54,523 nucleotides of DNA from Pantoea sp. 18069 (GTDB lineage Bacteria > Pseudomonadota > Gammaproteobacteria > Burkholderiales > Burkholderiaceae_C): contig NZ_CACSJA010000035.1 in the NCBI RefSeq assembly GCF_902706035.1, positions 1 to 54,523 of the forward strand, given 5' to 3'. The position numbers and the translations under genes were made by a program. The stretch's first letter is position 1, and every line of letters starts with the position of its first letter. Positions 26,023-35,322 of this stretch are shown here, piece after piece. The notes beneath the pieces are model-generated. The model worked only from the letters and a program-made list of their open reading frames with translations, did no database searches and was not told the origin of the DNA.

Positions 26023-29000
26023 TCTGAAATCCTTATATATTTATTTTTCATTAGCCAGTTGATGTTCGCTTCGATTCCTAGGTCCGGTATTATCTGTAGC
26101 CCACCCCCTGCTTGACCAAATGCAGGCGATACTCGTCCTTCAATTACCGGTAAGGGTTTGATGACTTCATAAGTGTAAGCTGGTAATCCGCCGGATCCAG
26201 GAGGCAGTGATCTGGCCTCATATAGGGTGCCGGCGGGAGCTAAGAACCTGCCTGTTGGCTTTCCTACTCTATCTAGCTTGGTGCCGATTGGTAGAATTTT
26301 CTTGGTTGTGTTTCCAATGAATCCAGAATTCTCTGGGTAAATCCATGTGTTGGAGTATTGGTATTGAATATACTGCAGGCCGTCGTCAACACGGGTGTTT
26401 AATTCTGACTTGCTTGTCGAAAATGCTGTGGGAATGTCAGCCCGTGTTCCAGTGCGATGGATGTTTTTGGTCGCGGTAAGTTGCTCTAACGCTTTTAAGC
26501 TTTCGACAGGTCCTGCTGCTTGGCTAGGTTGAAGAAGAATCTTTACGCCAAATTTTCCTATGTCTAGAATTGCTTTTGCATCCAGTAGCCATGATTCTGG
26601 ATAAATATGCGTATCACCTTGGGCTTTGCTCTGCGTTACTGCCCAATATTTGTAAAGTGGGCCAGCATCCTTGCATACATTCGGAACTGGACATCCCAGC
26701 TCGTGCAACTGAGATTGAATATGGTTGCTGACCTCGTTGCACTTACTCCCCTTGCAAGTAGCGACAGCATTGGCAAGCAGTCGGTTGCTTAACTGGTCTT
26801 TTTTATTGAGCGCCGCTGCTGTCTCGCAGGCCGATATGTCACCCTCGGCGTAGCAGCTTTTCAGGGATTTATACAGTAGTCTTCGTTCAGCGTGCGGAAG
26901 AAAATTGTTTGTGGCCTCGTTAAATGCAGCAGAAGCCCCCGCAGCCCCGCCAGTCAACGCTCCAGCGGCAGTGCTCGCCAATGCAGTCAAGACATCGACC
27001 AACGGGGCTGGAATATCGTTTTCGCGCAGTGCATTGGCTACAAGCGGCACTGTAAGAGTGCCCGAAATAGCACCGGCCGCGCCTGGGGTTCCCCCCGTGA
27101 GTCCGCCGATCACGCCGTGCGCCAGCACGCGCACCACGCCCTCGCTGCCCCAGTTTTTCTCAATGCCTTGTGCTTGTGCGTTGAGTTCAGCCGCGCGCGC
27201 TGGTTCTAGCTGCGCCTGCTGGCGCAAATCCGCCGCCGTGGCCATCTGCTGCTGTGCATATTGACCAATCGCTCGGCTCGCCTGCTGCCCAAAAGAGGCC
27301 GCGATCTGCGCATTGGCCGCCTGCTCCTGTATCAACCTCTGCCCATCCCACTTCCTGGTAAGCCCCGGGCTTGGATCCCCGGTGCGTACATCGCGGTTGA
27401 TGCTGGCCACGGCTTCGGCGGCGGTCTGGCCGGTCTTGGCTTGTTGGGCGGCGTCGTCGGTGATGGTGAGTTGGCCGGGGCTGATGCCGCTGCGTGTGAT
27501 GCTGCGTTCGCTTGCGCTGTCGCGACTGACGCCGGCGGCGGCGGCGCCCGCGCCTGGCCTGCCCTGGTTTTGCGATGACCACCGGGCGGGATCGGTGACG
27601 GTGTCGCTGCCGGTGGACTGGCCCTGTTTCTGGCCGCTCGTCGTGAAGCCGCCCGAGAGGTTGAGGCCGCTGGCCTCGAAGTCGCTGCGGTTTTCGATAT
27701 CGCCGTGGGTCAGCGTGCGGGTTTCGAGGCGGTTGCGGTGGTGGTCTATGGCAGCCTGGGTGCTGGCGATCACTCCGCCCTTGAGGTCGGTATTGCCCTT
27801 GACTTCAATGTCAAAGCCGCCGTCTCCCGACTGGATGCCGCTGGGTTCGGTGGTGCTGGCGAAATCGCCCCGGGCGCGGCTGGTGCTGTAGCCGGCGCTT
27901 GCTGCGGCATGGCCGAAGCCGAGCACGCCCGAGCCGGCCAAGCTGCTTTGCCTGCCGTCAAAACGGCTGGTGCCCTGCAGGCTTTCGATTTTCAGATCGC
28001 CGCCCACATAGCCGCTCACCTTGGGGCCGCTGATGACTGCCTCGCGTATCACCGTGTCGCCGCCGGAATGGAAGTTCACCCCCTCGCCGCCGGTGACACG
28101 GGTTTTTCTGTGCCCCTGTTCTTCGCCATGGGCGCGGCCCTTGCCGGCGCTGGCACTGGCGCCGATGGCGGGGCCCGTGGCGCCCAACGACAGGCCAAGG
28201 CCCGCGCTCCTGCTGCTGCTGGCGCCCGATTCGCTGCGTGTTTCAGGCGTGGTCAGCAAACTGACCCGGTTGTCGGCAAACAGCGTTGCCACCTTGCCCG
28301 CATGGACATCGCTGTCCTGGATCAGGAGGTTGCTCTGCTCGCCTGCGCCGGTGGCAATCAGGTTCACATTGCCTGCGGCCAGCACCTGGCTCGGGCGCAA
28401 GGTGCTGCGGGACCAGGCGCTATCACTTTGGCTTTTGCTCGAGCCCAGCGCAAGGTCGAGGCGCAAGCCCAGGTCCTTCACTTCGCCTGTGGCCAGCCCT
28501 TGGAGTGCGTCCTGCTGGGTATAGACATTGAGCGCGGCCGCGCCGGCGGCGAGCGCCTGCATGCGGCCGTCGCTGGTCTTGCTGGCTGCATCGGCCAGGC
28601 TGGACGCGGTTTGCGCCATGCCTATCAGGGGAGAGGACAGCGAGAGGCTCAGGCCGCTTTGCCTGAAGCGGCTGCGCGCGCTGCCCTGCTCGGTCTCGGG
28701 GCTGCCGGTGATCTGGATGGTCTTGGCCAGCACGTTGATATCACCTGCGGGCGCGAAGGTGTTGCTGCCAATCTGGCGATAGGCATTGCCAGGAATGATG
28801 TCGACATTGCCCTGGAGACTGCCAACGGTCGACGGCGCACTGGCCGTGCGCTGCACGCTCTGTTCGGTGCTCTGGCGCTGGCTGCCTATCGTGAAGCCCA
28901 GTCCGCCGCTACCGAACACTCCGCTGCGCGTGCTTTGGTGCCGGCTTTGCTGGCTGGAAGTTTCGGGGGCCGCGAGGATGCTGATATTGCGCTTGGCCTC

Positions 29001-32000
29001 CAGTCGGGTGTGCATGTCCGAGAGCACATTGCTGCCGGTGATGTCGATGTCCTCGCCTGAATGGATGCGAACCGTCTTGCCGCCGAAGTTGCTGGCCAGC
29101 GCCTCGGTGGCTTGCGTCTGATGCGCAGCGGTGGTGCTGCTGGAACTCAGCAAGCTCGAGCGCCGGGTGAAGTAGGCGTCATCGAGTGAACTTGTGGCCT
29201 GGCCGGCACCGATGCGCACGCTGCCGACCGCCTTGACTTCCAGGTGCTCTGTACTTTGAACCTGTGCGGCGCGCGCGCTGATGTCCTGATCCGCGAGGAT
29301 CTGCGTGAGGCCCCTGGTATAGATTTCCGTGCCGACTTCCTTGCTGCCGCTGAGGAGCAAATGGTTTTTCGGGTCCCAGGTCACGCCGTGGTCGTAGGAG
29401 GTGGTGACGGTGCCAAGGTGGACATTGCGCTTCGCGACAACGGAGGTCTCGCTGCCTTCGACCGCATTCCAGATCTGCGTGGCCTGCAGGTTGATGTCTC
29501 TGCCGGCGGACAGATGCAAGCCGGACGGGGCGGGGCTGCCTCCTGCGCCTTGGCCGGGCGCGGCTGGGCTTTCACTTTGTTCAGGCAGGAGCGCAAATGC
29601 CGCAACCTGGTCGACCACGGTGTTCTTGCCGTCCGGCGTGCTGCGCGTGGTCGAGGCCGCGTTGATATCCCGGTCGGCATGCGCCAACAGGGCCTCGGTG
29701 GCCGAGATGGTTCCGCCCTCCACATTGATATCGCGCCTGGCATGCAGGCCGATGCGCTGGCCGGAAATGTTGCCCGCCACGTTGTTGATGTCATGGGCGG
29801 TGATCTTCACCAGTCGCCGGCCGGCAATGGTGGCGCTGTTGTATGCATCCTGGTCGGTGTCGAAGACGATCTCGTCTGCGCTGATCAGGCCGCCCTGGAC
29901 ATCGAGGTCGCCCGGCCGGGCAAGCACATAGACCTGGGGGGCGAGCACGGTTTGCACCGAGCCATCGGGCAGGGTGAGCTTTTGCTCCACGAGCCAGACC
30001 ATATCGCTGGTGAGCTTGGCCATCTGTGCGGCGCTGAGCGCCACGCCGGGGCGCAAGCCATGGGCCTTGGCAAAGGTCGCGCCGCTTTGCAGCAGCGCCT
30101 GGTATTGCGCATCGTTGCTGCTGTAGTCGCCGAGAAAGCGCCGGCCTGTGAGTTGCCCCACCTGTTGCTGGACCAACTGCTGCTCGTAGAAGCCGTCGCC
30201 CAGCCGCTTTTGCAGCAGCTCGGGATCAAATGCCTCGAGCATCCGATCCGAGGCGGTCCATTGCCGGCCTCGGGTGAATGCGGAATCGGTTTCGACCAGC
30301 GGTTGGTTGGCGCTTGCCGGGTTGAGCACATACAGGGCGCTTTGCGGCAAGGCTGCACCCGCCTCGAGTGTTCGGGCGATCTGGCCGGATTCGGTGTCGT
30401 GCGTGCGCACCACGGGGGTTGGACGCTGTGCGTGGTGGCCGGCGTTGGGGTGGGCGTCCAGGGGCATGGCCGCTCCCCGGGGGTGGTACTCCTTGAAGAC
30501 CACGGTGGGGAGGTCAAAGCTGGTGTGGGCGGTGTGGGTATAGGGCGTTGGTTGCGAGGCGTGCCGCCGTTGCCTGTCATGGAATCCGCCGCTGTGCTCC
30601 CATTGGTAGCGTATGGCATCGCCGTAGGTCAGTGTTTTCTCGTTTCCGGGCGTGGCCTGGTTGTTGGGTTTCTTTGTGCCCTCGATGGCTTGACCCGCAG
30701 TGACAGTGGAATCGACATTGTTCAATTGGCCGGTGAGTCTTATTCCGCCGCCGGCCTCGATGCGTGCACTTTTCGTCTCTGTGACCCTATCCCGGTAAAC
30801 GGTTTGGGCGACATTGGAAATCCTTGTGTATATGCGCGAGTTGTCCAGGGTCTGGTTGTTCTTCTCAACGATGGCCAGAATGGCGGCGTTGAGCTGCTTC
30901 GCCGCTTCAATGGACTCCTGATAGGAAACCAGGGCCGCATCGAAAGCCTTTCTGTCCGAGCCGTGGTTCCATTCGACGCCGCCAGCGTCGTTGAGGAGGG
31001 CGCCAAACTTCCAGGGAGCGGGCGCGGTGGCGGTGTAGTTCTTGGGCAGCGCAATGCCGAACGCGGCAAAGCGCGCCGAGCCTTCGGGCTCCAGCTGCAG
31101 ATGAATATCTTTGGGGAAATCCTCGCCATATTTGCTGGGCGTTTCGGTGGCGATGAAAGCCGCGGGCAGGGTGCTCAGGAATTTGTCGGGATGTACGGGC
31201 TTGAACATCCGCCCGTCTGAATACGAGCCGGGAATGCCCGCTTTTTCGATGAATCCCCCCTTGCTTGCGGAATAAGGCACGAACGTGCCCGGCTGCACTT
31301 CCCTGTAGAGCGATGCGCTCTCGGGCTCCTTGCCCAAGAGGGCAATCAGGTCTTCCCCGGCCTTGTTCTCCACATCCGCCAAGGACGCAATTTCCAAACC
31401 TGCATTGAGGTTGTTGATGTCGCGCATATCGAGCTGCATATCGCCCTGCGCATCGACGTGCGCGCCGATGTTGTCCAGGCGCTGACCCTGCCCCGTGGCA
31501 CGCCGGTCGGCGTCCAGGCTTTCTCCCAGCCGCATGTCACCTAGGCTTTGCAGCGTTGCGCCACCTTGATTGACAACCACCGGCACGCCCAGATCCAGCG
31601 CCTGGCGCGCGGCGATGATGGGAGTGGTGTCGGCAACATGTTCCAGGCGGTTTTCAAGCCGCTGGGCGGCAATGGACAAATGGTCGCCATAGATCCGGCC
31701 CGTGCCGATATTGTTCACGGCGTCGGCATCGAGGCGCGTGTCCTGGCCGTCGATCAGGCCGCGATTGCTAATGTCCTGGCTTGCCCGCACGGTCGTGGTG
31801 TTCTGTCCGGCGCTGATTTCCGCGCCATGCTGGTTGTCGATCCGCGTGCCCACGATCTCTGTGCCCGTGCCCCCGAGCAACTGGCCCTGATTGATCAACT
31901 GTCCAGCGGTTTCAACCCGCAGCTTGCCGTTGGCCGCCATCGTCCCCTGGGGTAGGAGGTCGTTGGCCAGTTCCAGCGTCAAGTCACCCAGCGCATCGAG

Positions 32001-34262
32001 GCGGCCGGCACCTGTGAAGGCCTGATTCCGGATATGCAAGGTGTTGGCGGAAAACAGCGCCCCACCCTGGTTGGACAGCGTTTGCGTGGATTTGTCGAGC
32101 GCAGCGCCGGCCGCCACGCCGGAATCGCGCACAGAGAGCGCGTTGCCAGCCTGCAGACGGCCCTGGCTGTTATCGACCAGCCCGCTGCTTTGGATCAGCA
32201 GATCCCGTCGGGCCACGATCGCTGCGCCCGTGTTGTTGATGGGCGCGGTTGCGGCAAAAAGCTGCAGGTCACCGCTGGACTGAATCAGTCCGCCGGCGCT
32301 GTTGTCAATGCCTGCGCTGCTGTTGACGTGCAAAGGACTCCGGGTGCCCGTGGTCTGCAGGGTGCCCCCCCTGTTGTTCAGCGTACCGCTTTCGATGTGC
32401 AGGCCCTGGCCGGCCGCAATCCGCGCCCGCTGATTGTTCAGCGTCTTTGCAATGATCAGGCGCACGTTGCCGCCATGGCTCACGAGGTGAGCGCTGCGGT
32501 TGTTTTCCAGTTGCTGCGCGTGGAGGGTCAGGTCTGCGGCAGCGCTGAGCGTGCCGGCGTCATTGGTGACCGTGCGCGCCTCGGCGGACAGGGATTGCGC
32601 ACTGCGCAGGGCTCCGTGGGTGTTGTCGATATGGCGGGCCACCAGGCGCAGATCGGTCGCGACGAAAATCGAGCCTTCGGCGTTCAGCACGGACATCTGC
32701 GCGCCCGTCAGACGCTGCAGCTGCAATACGCCCTTGCGGTTATCGAGCAGGTCTTCGCTGTGCAGCTCGCGCAGGTTCGCTGCCGCGCGGTTGACAAAGG
32801 AACGAATGGCTTTGACGTCGGTCGCCCCGTTGGCAAGCAACTGGCCGGTGTTGTCCAGACGCTCCGTGGTGTAAATCCTGCCGCGGCGCAGTGCTTCAGT
32901 CGCCACTGCCGGCTGCCCGGGCGCAGCGCCATCCGCAGGTGCTGGCGCTGCGGCTTGTGGCGCAGGCAGGCCCAGCACGGCTTTTTCGCCCGTATTGGAC
33001 ACTGCGAAGCTGTTGATCTCCAGCGCTTGCTGGCCGGTCTGGGCGATCTGGCCCGCGTTGACCATGCGTGCGGCGGTGAGTTCCAGGCGCTGGGCGGTCA
33101 GCGTGCCCGCTTCCTGGTTGTTCAGCTGTCCCGCCTGTGCGAGCAATTGGCGGCCCGCCGCGATCATTCCGGCGTTGACGGTTTTTTTTCCCCCGTCAGT
33201 GAGAATCGTATCGCGCTGGCTGGTCAGCGTGCCGCTGTTGGCCATGCCTTGTGCCGAGAGATCAAGGTCTGCGCCAGCGCCCTGGCTCGCGATTACGCCG
33301 GTGTTGCTCAGCTGGCCATTGGCCGACAGCGTCAGGTGGCCCACCGTGGCTGCGAGCGTGCCTGCATTGCGTACGCCCAGCCCGGCCTCGGTGCCTACGA
33401 GCGTGATCTTGTGCGCATACATGCCGCCCAGGTGCGCGACGTCCAGTGCAAACTGCGGTTGGTGCTGCGCGCCGTTCGCGGCGCCGGACTGCCATTGGCC
33501 GTCCGCCGCGATTTCATTGGCCCCCGTGACCACGCGCAGATCCTGGGCCCAGAGGCCCGCATTGAGCGTGACCGCCCGGGCCAGCACCTGCGCATAGTTG
33601 GCCTGGCTGGCATCGAGCCCCTGGCCTTCGAGATGGATGGCACCGCCGCGCACGCTGAACCCGTCGAGACTGCCGTTGGCCCCATGGCGCGGCGCACCCG
33701 TGGTCAGGGTCACGCCTGCTGCATTGATCAGCGACAGCCCGTTGACGACCAGGCCTGAAGGGTTGGCGATGATGACGTCGGCGCGCTGCCCCGCGACTTC
33801 GAGCGCGCCCGCGAGCCGCGACTGGGCCGCCGACCGGACTTCATTGACGATGACCCTGGCGCTGCCTTTTGCCAGCCAGGGATTGCCCGGCACCCAGCCG
33901 CCGATCTGGCTTTGCACGGCCGCGCGGCTGTTGTTGAGGATGGCGCCCCGCTCGCCCTGCTGGCCGATGTCGAACTGCTGGTAGCGGTTGCGGCTCACGC
34001 CGGCCGCGGAAGGGGTCTGGATCTGAACGGTCGGCGTGCCGTTCGCCGACTTCAGCACCATGGGGCGCTCGCGGCCTGGCGCTGTCGGGTCGGCGATGAT
34101 CTGCGCAAGGCCGCCCGGCGCGGCGAGCAGGGCGCATACGGCAACGACCGCTGAACGGCCTCTCGCGGACGGGGCACCATGGCGGCCGGTGGCCGTCTCC
34201 TGAACGACCATCCGCAGGCCGCGCGCCCGGTTGAAAATGACGCGGTAAAAATGCTGGTTCAT
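26019..34262 (-). CDS. CDI/TpsA-type exoprotein with C-terminal TNT toxin domain
   Basis: 2747-residue filamentous-haemagglutinin/CdiA-like protein for two-partner secretion. In order: extended signal peptide region MNQHFYRVIFNRARGLRMVV, hydrophobic signal to ~53 (GGLAQ), TPS domain ~54-300 with ILNNS, NPWL and VIIANPSGLVVNG, long haemagglutinin-repeat beta-helix, a non-repetitive central section ~1000-1350 that may carry receptor binding, and further repeats to ~2250. Junction NNFLPH is at 2452. Residues 2470-2530 hold six cysteines, an entry-domain candidate. Residues ~2638-2747 match the TNT NAD(P)+ glycohydrolase fold: GTKLDR, GRFLAP (R2672), RSLPP (R2684), Y-EV-KPLPV, FGQAGGGLQ (Q2723). 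GAGGTG precedes the ATG. The toxin end is AT-rich; the stem is not. No tpsB/cdiB is in the window. Confidence 0.93.
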   Translation of the reverse strand: MNQHFYRVIFNRARGLRMVVQETATGRHGAPSARGRSAVVAVCALLAAPGGLAQIIADPTAPGRERPMVLKSANGTPTVQIQTPSAAGVSRNRYQQFDIGQQGERGAILNNSRAAVQSQIGGWVPGNPWLAKGSARVIVNEVRSAAQSRLAGALEVAGQRADVIIANPSGLVVNGLSLINAAGVTLTTGAPRHGANGSLDGFSVRGGAIHLEGQGLDASQANYAQVLARAVTLNAGLWAQDLRVVTGANEIAADGQWQSGAANGAQHQPQFALDVAHLGGMYAHKITLVGTEAGLGVRNAGTLAATVGHLTLSANGQLSNTGVIASQGAGADLDLSAQGMANSGTLTSQRDTILTDGGKKTVNAGMIAAGRQLLAQAGQLNNQEAGTLTAQRLELTAARMVNAGQIAQTGQQALEINSFAVSNTGEKAVLGLPAPQAAAPAPADGAAPGQPAVATEALRRGRIYTTERLDNTGQLLANGATDVKAIRSFVNRAAANLRELHSEDLLDNRKGVLQLQRLTGAQMSVLNAEGSIFVATDLRLVARHIDNTHGALRSAQSLSAEARTVTNDAGTLSAAADLTLHAQQLENNRSAHLVSHGGNVRLIIAKTLNNQRARIAAGQGLHIESGTLNNRGGTLQTTGTRSPLHVNSSAGIDNSAGGLIQSSGDLQLFAATAPINNTGAAIVARRDLLIQSSGLVDNSQGRLQAGNALSVRDSGVAAGAALDKSTQTLSNQGGALFSANTLHIRNQAFTGAGRLDALGDLTLELANDLLPQGTMAANGKLRVETAGQLINQGQLLGGTGTEIVGTRIDNQHGAEISAGQNTTTVRASQDISNRGLIDGQDTRLDADAVNNIGTGRIYGDHLSIAAQRLENRLEHVADTTPIIAARQALDLGVPVVVNQGGATLQSLGDMRLGESLDADRRATGQGQRLDNIGAHVDAQGDMQLDMRDINNLNAGLEIASLADVENKAGEDLIALLGKEPESASLYREVQPGTFVPYSASKGGFIEKAGIPGSYSDGRMFKPVHPDKFLSTLPAAFIATETPSKYGEDFPKDIHLQLEPEGSARFAAFGIALPKNYTATAPAPWKFGALLNDAGGVEWNHGSDRKAFDAALVSYQESIEAAKQLNAAILAIVEKNNQTLDNSRIYTRISNVAQTVYRDRVTETKSARIEAGGGIRLTGQLNNVDSTVTAGQAIEGTKKPNNQATPGNEKTLTYGDAIRYQWEHSGGFHDRQRRHASQPTPYTHTAHTSFDLPTVVFKEYHPRGAAMPLDAHPNAGHHAQRPTPVVRTHDTESGQIARTLEAGAALPQSALYVLNPASANQPLVETDSAFTRGRQWTASDRMLEAFDPELLQKRLGDGFYEQQLVQQQVGQLTGRRFLGDYSSNDAQYQALLQSGATFAKAHGLRPGVALSAAQMAKLTSDMVWLVEQKLTLPDGSVQTVLAPQVYVLARPGDLDVQGGLISADEIVFDTDQDAYNSATIAGRRLVKITAHDINNVAGNISGQRIGLHARRDINVEGGTISATEALLAHADRDINAASTTRSTPDGKNTVVDQVAAFALLPEQSESPAAPGQGAGGSPAPSGLHLSAGRDINLQATQIWNAVEGSETSVVAKRNVHLGTVTTSYDHGVTWDPKNHLLLSGSKEVGTEIYTRGLTQILADQDISARAAQVQSTEHLEVKAVGSVRIGAGQATSSLDDAYFTRRSSLLSSSSTTAAHQTQATEALASNFGGKTVRIHSGEDIDITGSNVLSDMHTRLEAKRNISILAAPETSSQQSRHQSTRSGVFGSGGLGFTIGSQRQSTEQSVQRTASAPSTVGSLQGNVDIIPGNAYRQIGSNTFAPAGDINVLAKTIQITGSPETEQGSARSRFRQSGLSLSLSSPLIGMAQTASSLADAASKTSDGRMQALAAGAAALNVYTQQDALQGLATGEVKDLGLRLDLALGSSKSQSDSAWSRSTLRPSQVLAAGNVNLIATGAGEQSNLLIQDSDVHAGKVATLFADNRVSLLTTPETRSESGASSSRSAGLGLSLGATGPAIGASASAGKGRAHGEEQGHRKTRVTGGEGVNFHSGGDTVIREAVISGPKVSGYVGGDLKIESLQGTSRFDGRQSSLAGSGVLGFGHAAASAGYSTSRARGDFASTTEPSGIQSGDGGFDIEVKGNTDLKGGVIASTQAAIDHHRNRLETRTLTHGDIENRSDFEASGLNLSGGFTTSGQKQGQSTGSDTVTDPARWSSQNQGRPGAGAAAAGVSRDSASERSITRSGISPGQLTITDDAAQQAKTGQTAAEAVASINRDVRTGDPSPGLTRKWDGQRLIQEQAANAQIAASFGQQASRAIGQYAQQQMATAADLRQQAQLEPARAAELNAQAQGIEKNWGSEGVVRVLAHGVIGGLTGGTPGAAGAISGTLTVPLVANALRENDIPAPLVDVLTALASTAAGALTGGAAGASAAFNEATNNFLPHAERRLLYKSLKSCYAEGDISACETAAALNKKDQLSNRLLANAVATCKGSKCNEVSNHIQSQLHELGCPVPNVCKDAGPLYKYWAVTQSKAQGDTHIYPESWLLDAKAILDIGKFGVKILLQPSQAAGPVESLKALEQLTATKNIHRTGTRADIPTAFSTSKSELNTRVDDGLQYIQYQYSNTWIYPENSGFIGNTTKKILPIGTKLDRVGKPTGRFLAPAGTLYEARSLPPGSGGLPAYTYEVIKPLPVIEGRVSPAFGQAGGGLQIIPDLGIEANINWLMKNKYIRISE
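26022..26351 (-). other. TNT toxin domain coding segment
   Basis: Last ~110 codons of the exoprotein gene. Tuberculosis-necrotizing-toxin-like fold, which hydrolyses NAD+ and NADP+ in the target cell. Invariant-looking residues are kept: two Arg (R2672, R2684) and Gln2723, plus the Lys-Pro-Leu-Pro-Val strand. It lacks nothing obvious, so it is probably active. Confidence 0.82.
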
Positions 34263-34547
34263 GGCCGCACCTCACAAGCCTATGCACCATGCTGAACCCC
34301 CAGAGGGTCGCAAAGATTCAGCGCCGCGCCGGTTTTAGGATAGGTATTGCGAGAAGCACTTCGTCAGACAATTCGCGCAAGAAACGAGGCCTCGTGGGGC
34401 GCGCGAATTGTGAACAATTCCACTTGACGCCATGGGTTGTCGGGGCAGGGCTTTTCCCCCGCGGTTTTGCGCATACCATGCCGCTGAAGATCTCTTTTTT
34501 GTTGAAACGTGCGCCGGGCCGTTGGGCATGGCGCGAAGGACCGCACC
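34263..34547. other. Divergent regulatory region between exoprotein and DUF937 genes
   Basis: 285 bp with no gene. It must hold both promoters. Its main feature is the 44-bp interrupted palindrome (34368-34411) with an extra half-site at 34414-34420, annotated separately. A possible TTGACG -35 element lies at 34424-34429 for the plus-strand gene. Confidence 0.45.
34368..34420. promoter_or_regulatory. 44-bp interrupted palindrome plus extra half-site
   Basis: Outer arms ACAATTCGCGC (34368-34378) and GCGCGAATTGT (34401-34411) are perfectly complementary. They are exactly concentric with a 12-bp palindrome ACGAGGCCTCGT (34384-34395); 17 of 22 position pairs match. A third ACAATTC half-site follows at 34414-34420 and makes GAATTGT-GA-ACAATTC with the right arm. 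Could be a multi-site operator or a structured leader of the exoprotein transcript. Confidence 0.6.
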
Positions 34548-35189
34548 ATGAATTCCTCGAACTCCTTGACCAACGAACTGCTGAGCCAGCTCCAGGGCGC
34601 GCCCATGCAAAGCATGGCGCAGCAGCTGGGCATGGGCAGCGCGCAAACCGAACAGGCCGTGAGCACGGCCTTGCCCATGCTGCTGGGCGCGCTGGGCAGC
34701 AACGCGACCCAGCCCCAGGGCGCGATGGCCTTGTTCGGCGCGCTGCAGCGCAACCATGCGGGCGCGGCCTCGGGCAATGGCCTGGGTGACATGCTGGGCG
34801 GCGTGCTCGGCGGCCTGCTGGGCGGCGGCGGTGGTGGCCAGGCGCAGGCGCCCGACGGCGCGTCCATCCTGGGCCATATCTTTGGTGGCAAGCAGCAGCA
34901 GGCCGAGTCCGGCCTGGCGCAGGCCACGGGGCTGGGCGCCAATGCGGGCCAGCTGCTGCAGATTCTTGCGCCCATCGTGATGGCTTTCCTCGCCAAGCGC
35001 GTGCAGGCGGGTGGGCTGGATGCCGGCGGTCTGGGCCAGTTGCTGGGCCAGGAAAAAGCCCAGGTACAGCAGCAGGGCGGTGCCGCGGGCGACCTGCTCT
35101 CCGGGCTGCTCGACCAGAACGGTGACGGCAAGCTCGACATGGGCGACCTGTTCAAGCTCGGCGCGGGTTTTCTCGGCGGCCGGCGCTGA
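34548..35189 (+). CDS. YidB-like DUF937 protein
   Basis: 213-residue Gly/Ala/Gln-rich protein from the ATG at 34548 (GAAGGA upstream). DUF937 features: NELLSQLQGAPMQSMAQQLG, the repeated TALPMLLGALGSN and LLQILAPIVMAFLAK helices, glycine-rich linkers (GGVLGGLLGGGGGG), and a C-terminal EF-hand-like DQNGDGKLDMGDL loop, which could bind calcium. Function of the family is unknown. Divergent from the exoprotein gene. Followed by a terminator-like hairpin. Confidence 0.85.
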   Translation: MNSSNSLTNELLSQLQGAPMQSMAQQLGMGSAQTEQAVSTALPMLLGALGSNATQPQGAMALFGALQRNHAGAASGNGLGDMLGGVLGGLLGGGGGGQAQAPDGASILGHIFGGKQQQAESGLAQATGLGANAGQLLQILAPIVMAFLAKRVQAGGLDAGGLGQLLGQEKAQVQQQGGAAGDLLSGLLDQNGDGKLDMGDLFKLGAGFLGGRR

Positions 35190-35194
35190 AGGCG

Positions 35195-35241
35195 GCCTGC
35201 GGGCCCGGTGAGGCGGGCGGGCTGCGCGGCAGGCTTTTTTG
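35195..35241 (+). terminator. Probable intrinsic terminator after the DUF937 gene
   Basis: GCCTGC ... GCAGGC arms around a GC-rich loop, followed by TTTTTT. Confidence 0.65.
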
Positions 35242-35322
35242 TCGGTTGAGCGGTTTTGGTTATTGCATTGCCGCCCGGCTGCGCCGACACTGGTCATGCT
35301 TGTTCGACTTCAGGAGCCAGGT

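Noticed and set aside
29244..31220. 658-codon plus-strand open frame inside the exoprotein gene
   Set aside because: Antisense shadow; no recognisable motif, and the minus-strand repeats are continuous across it.
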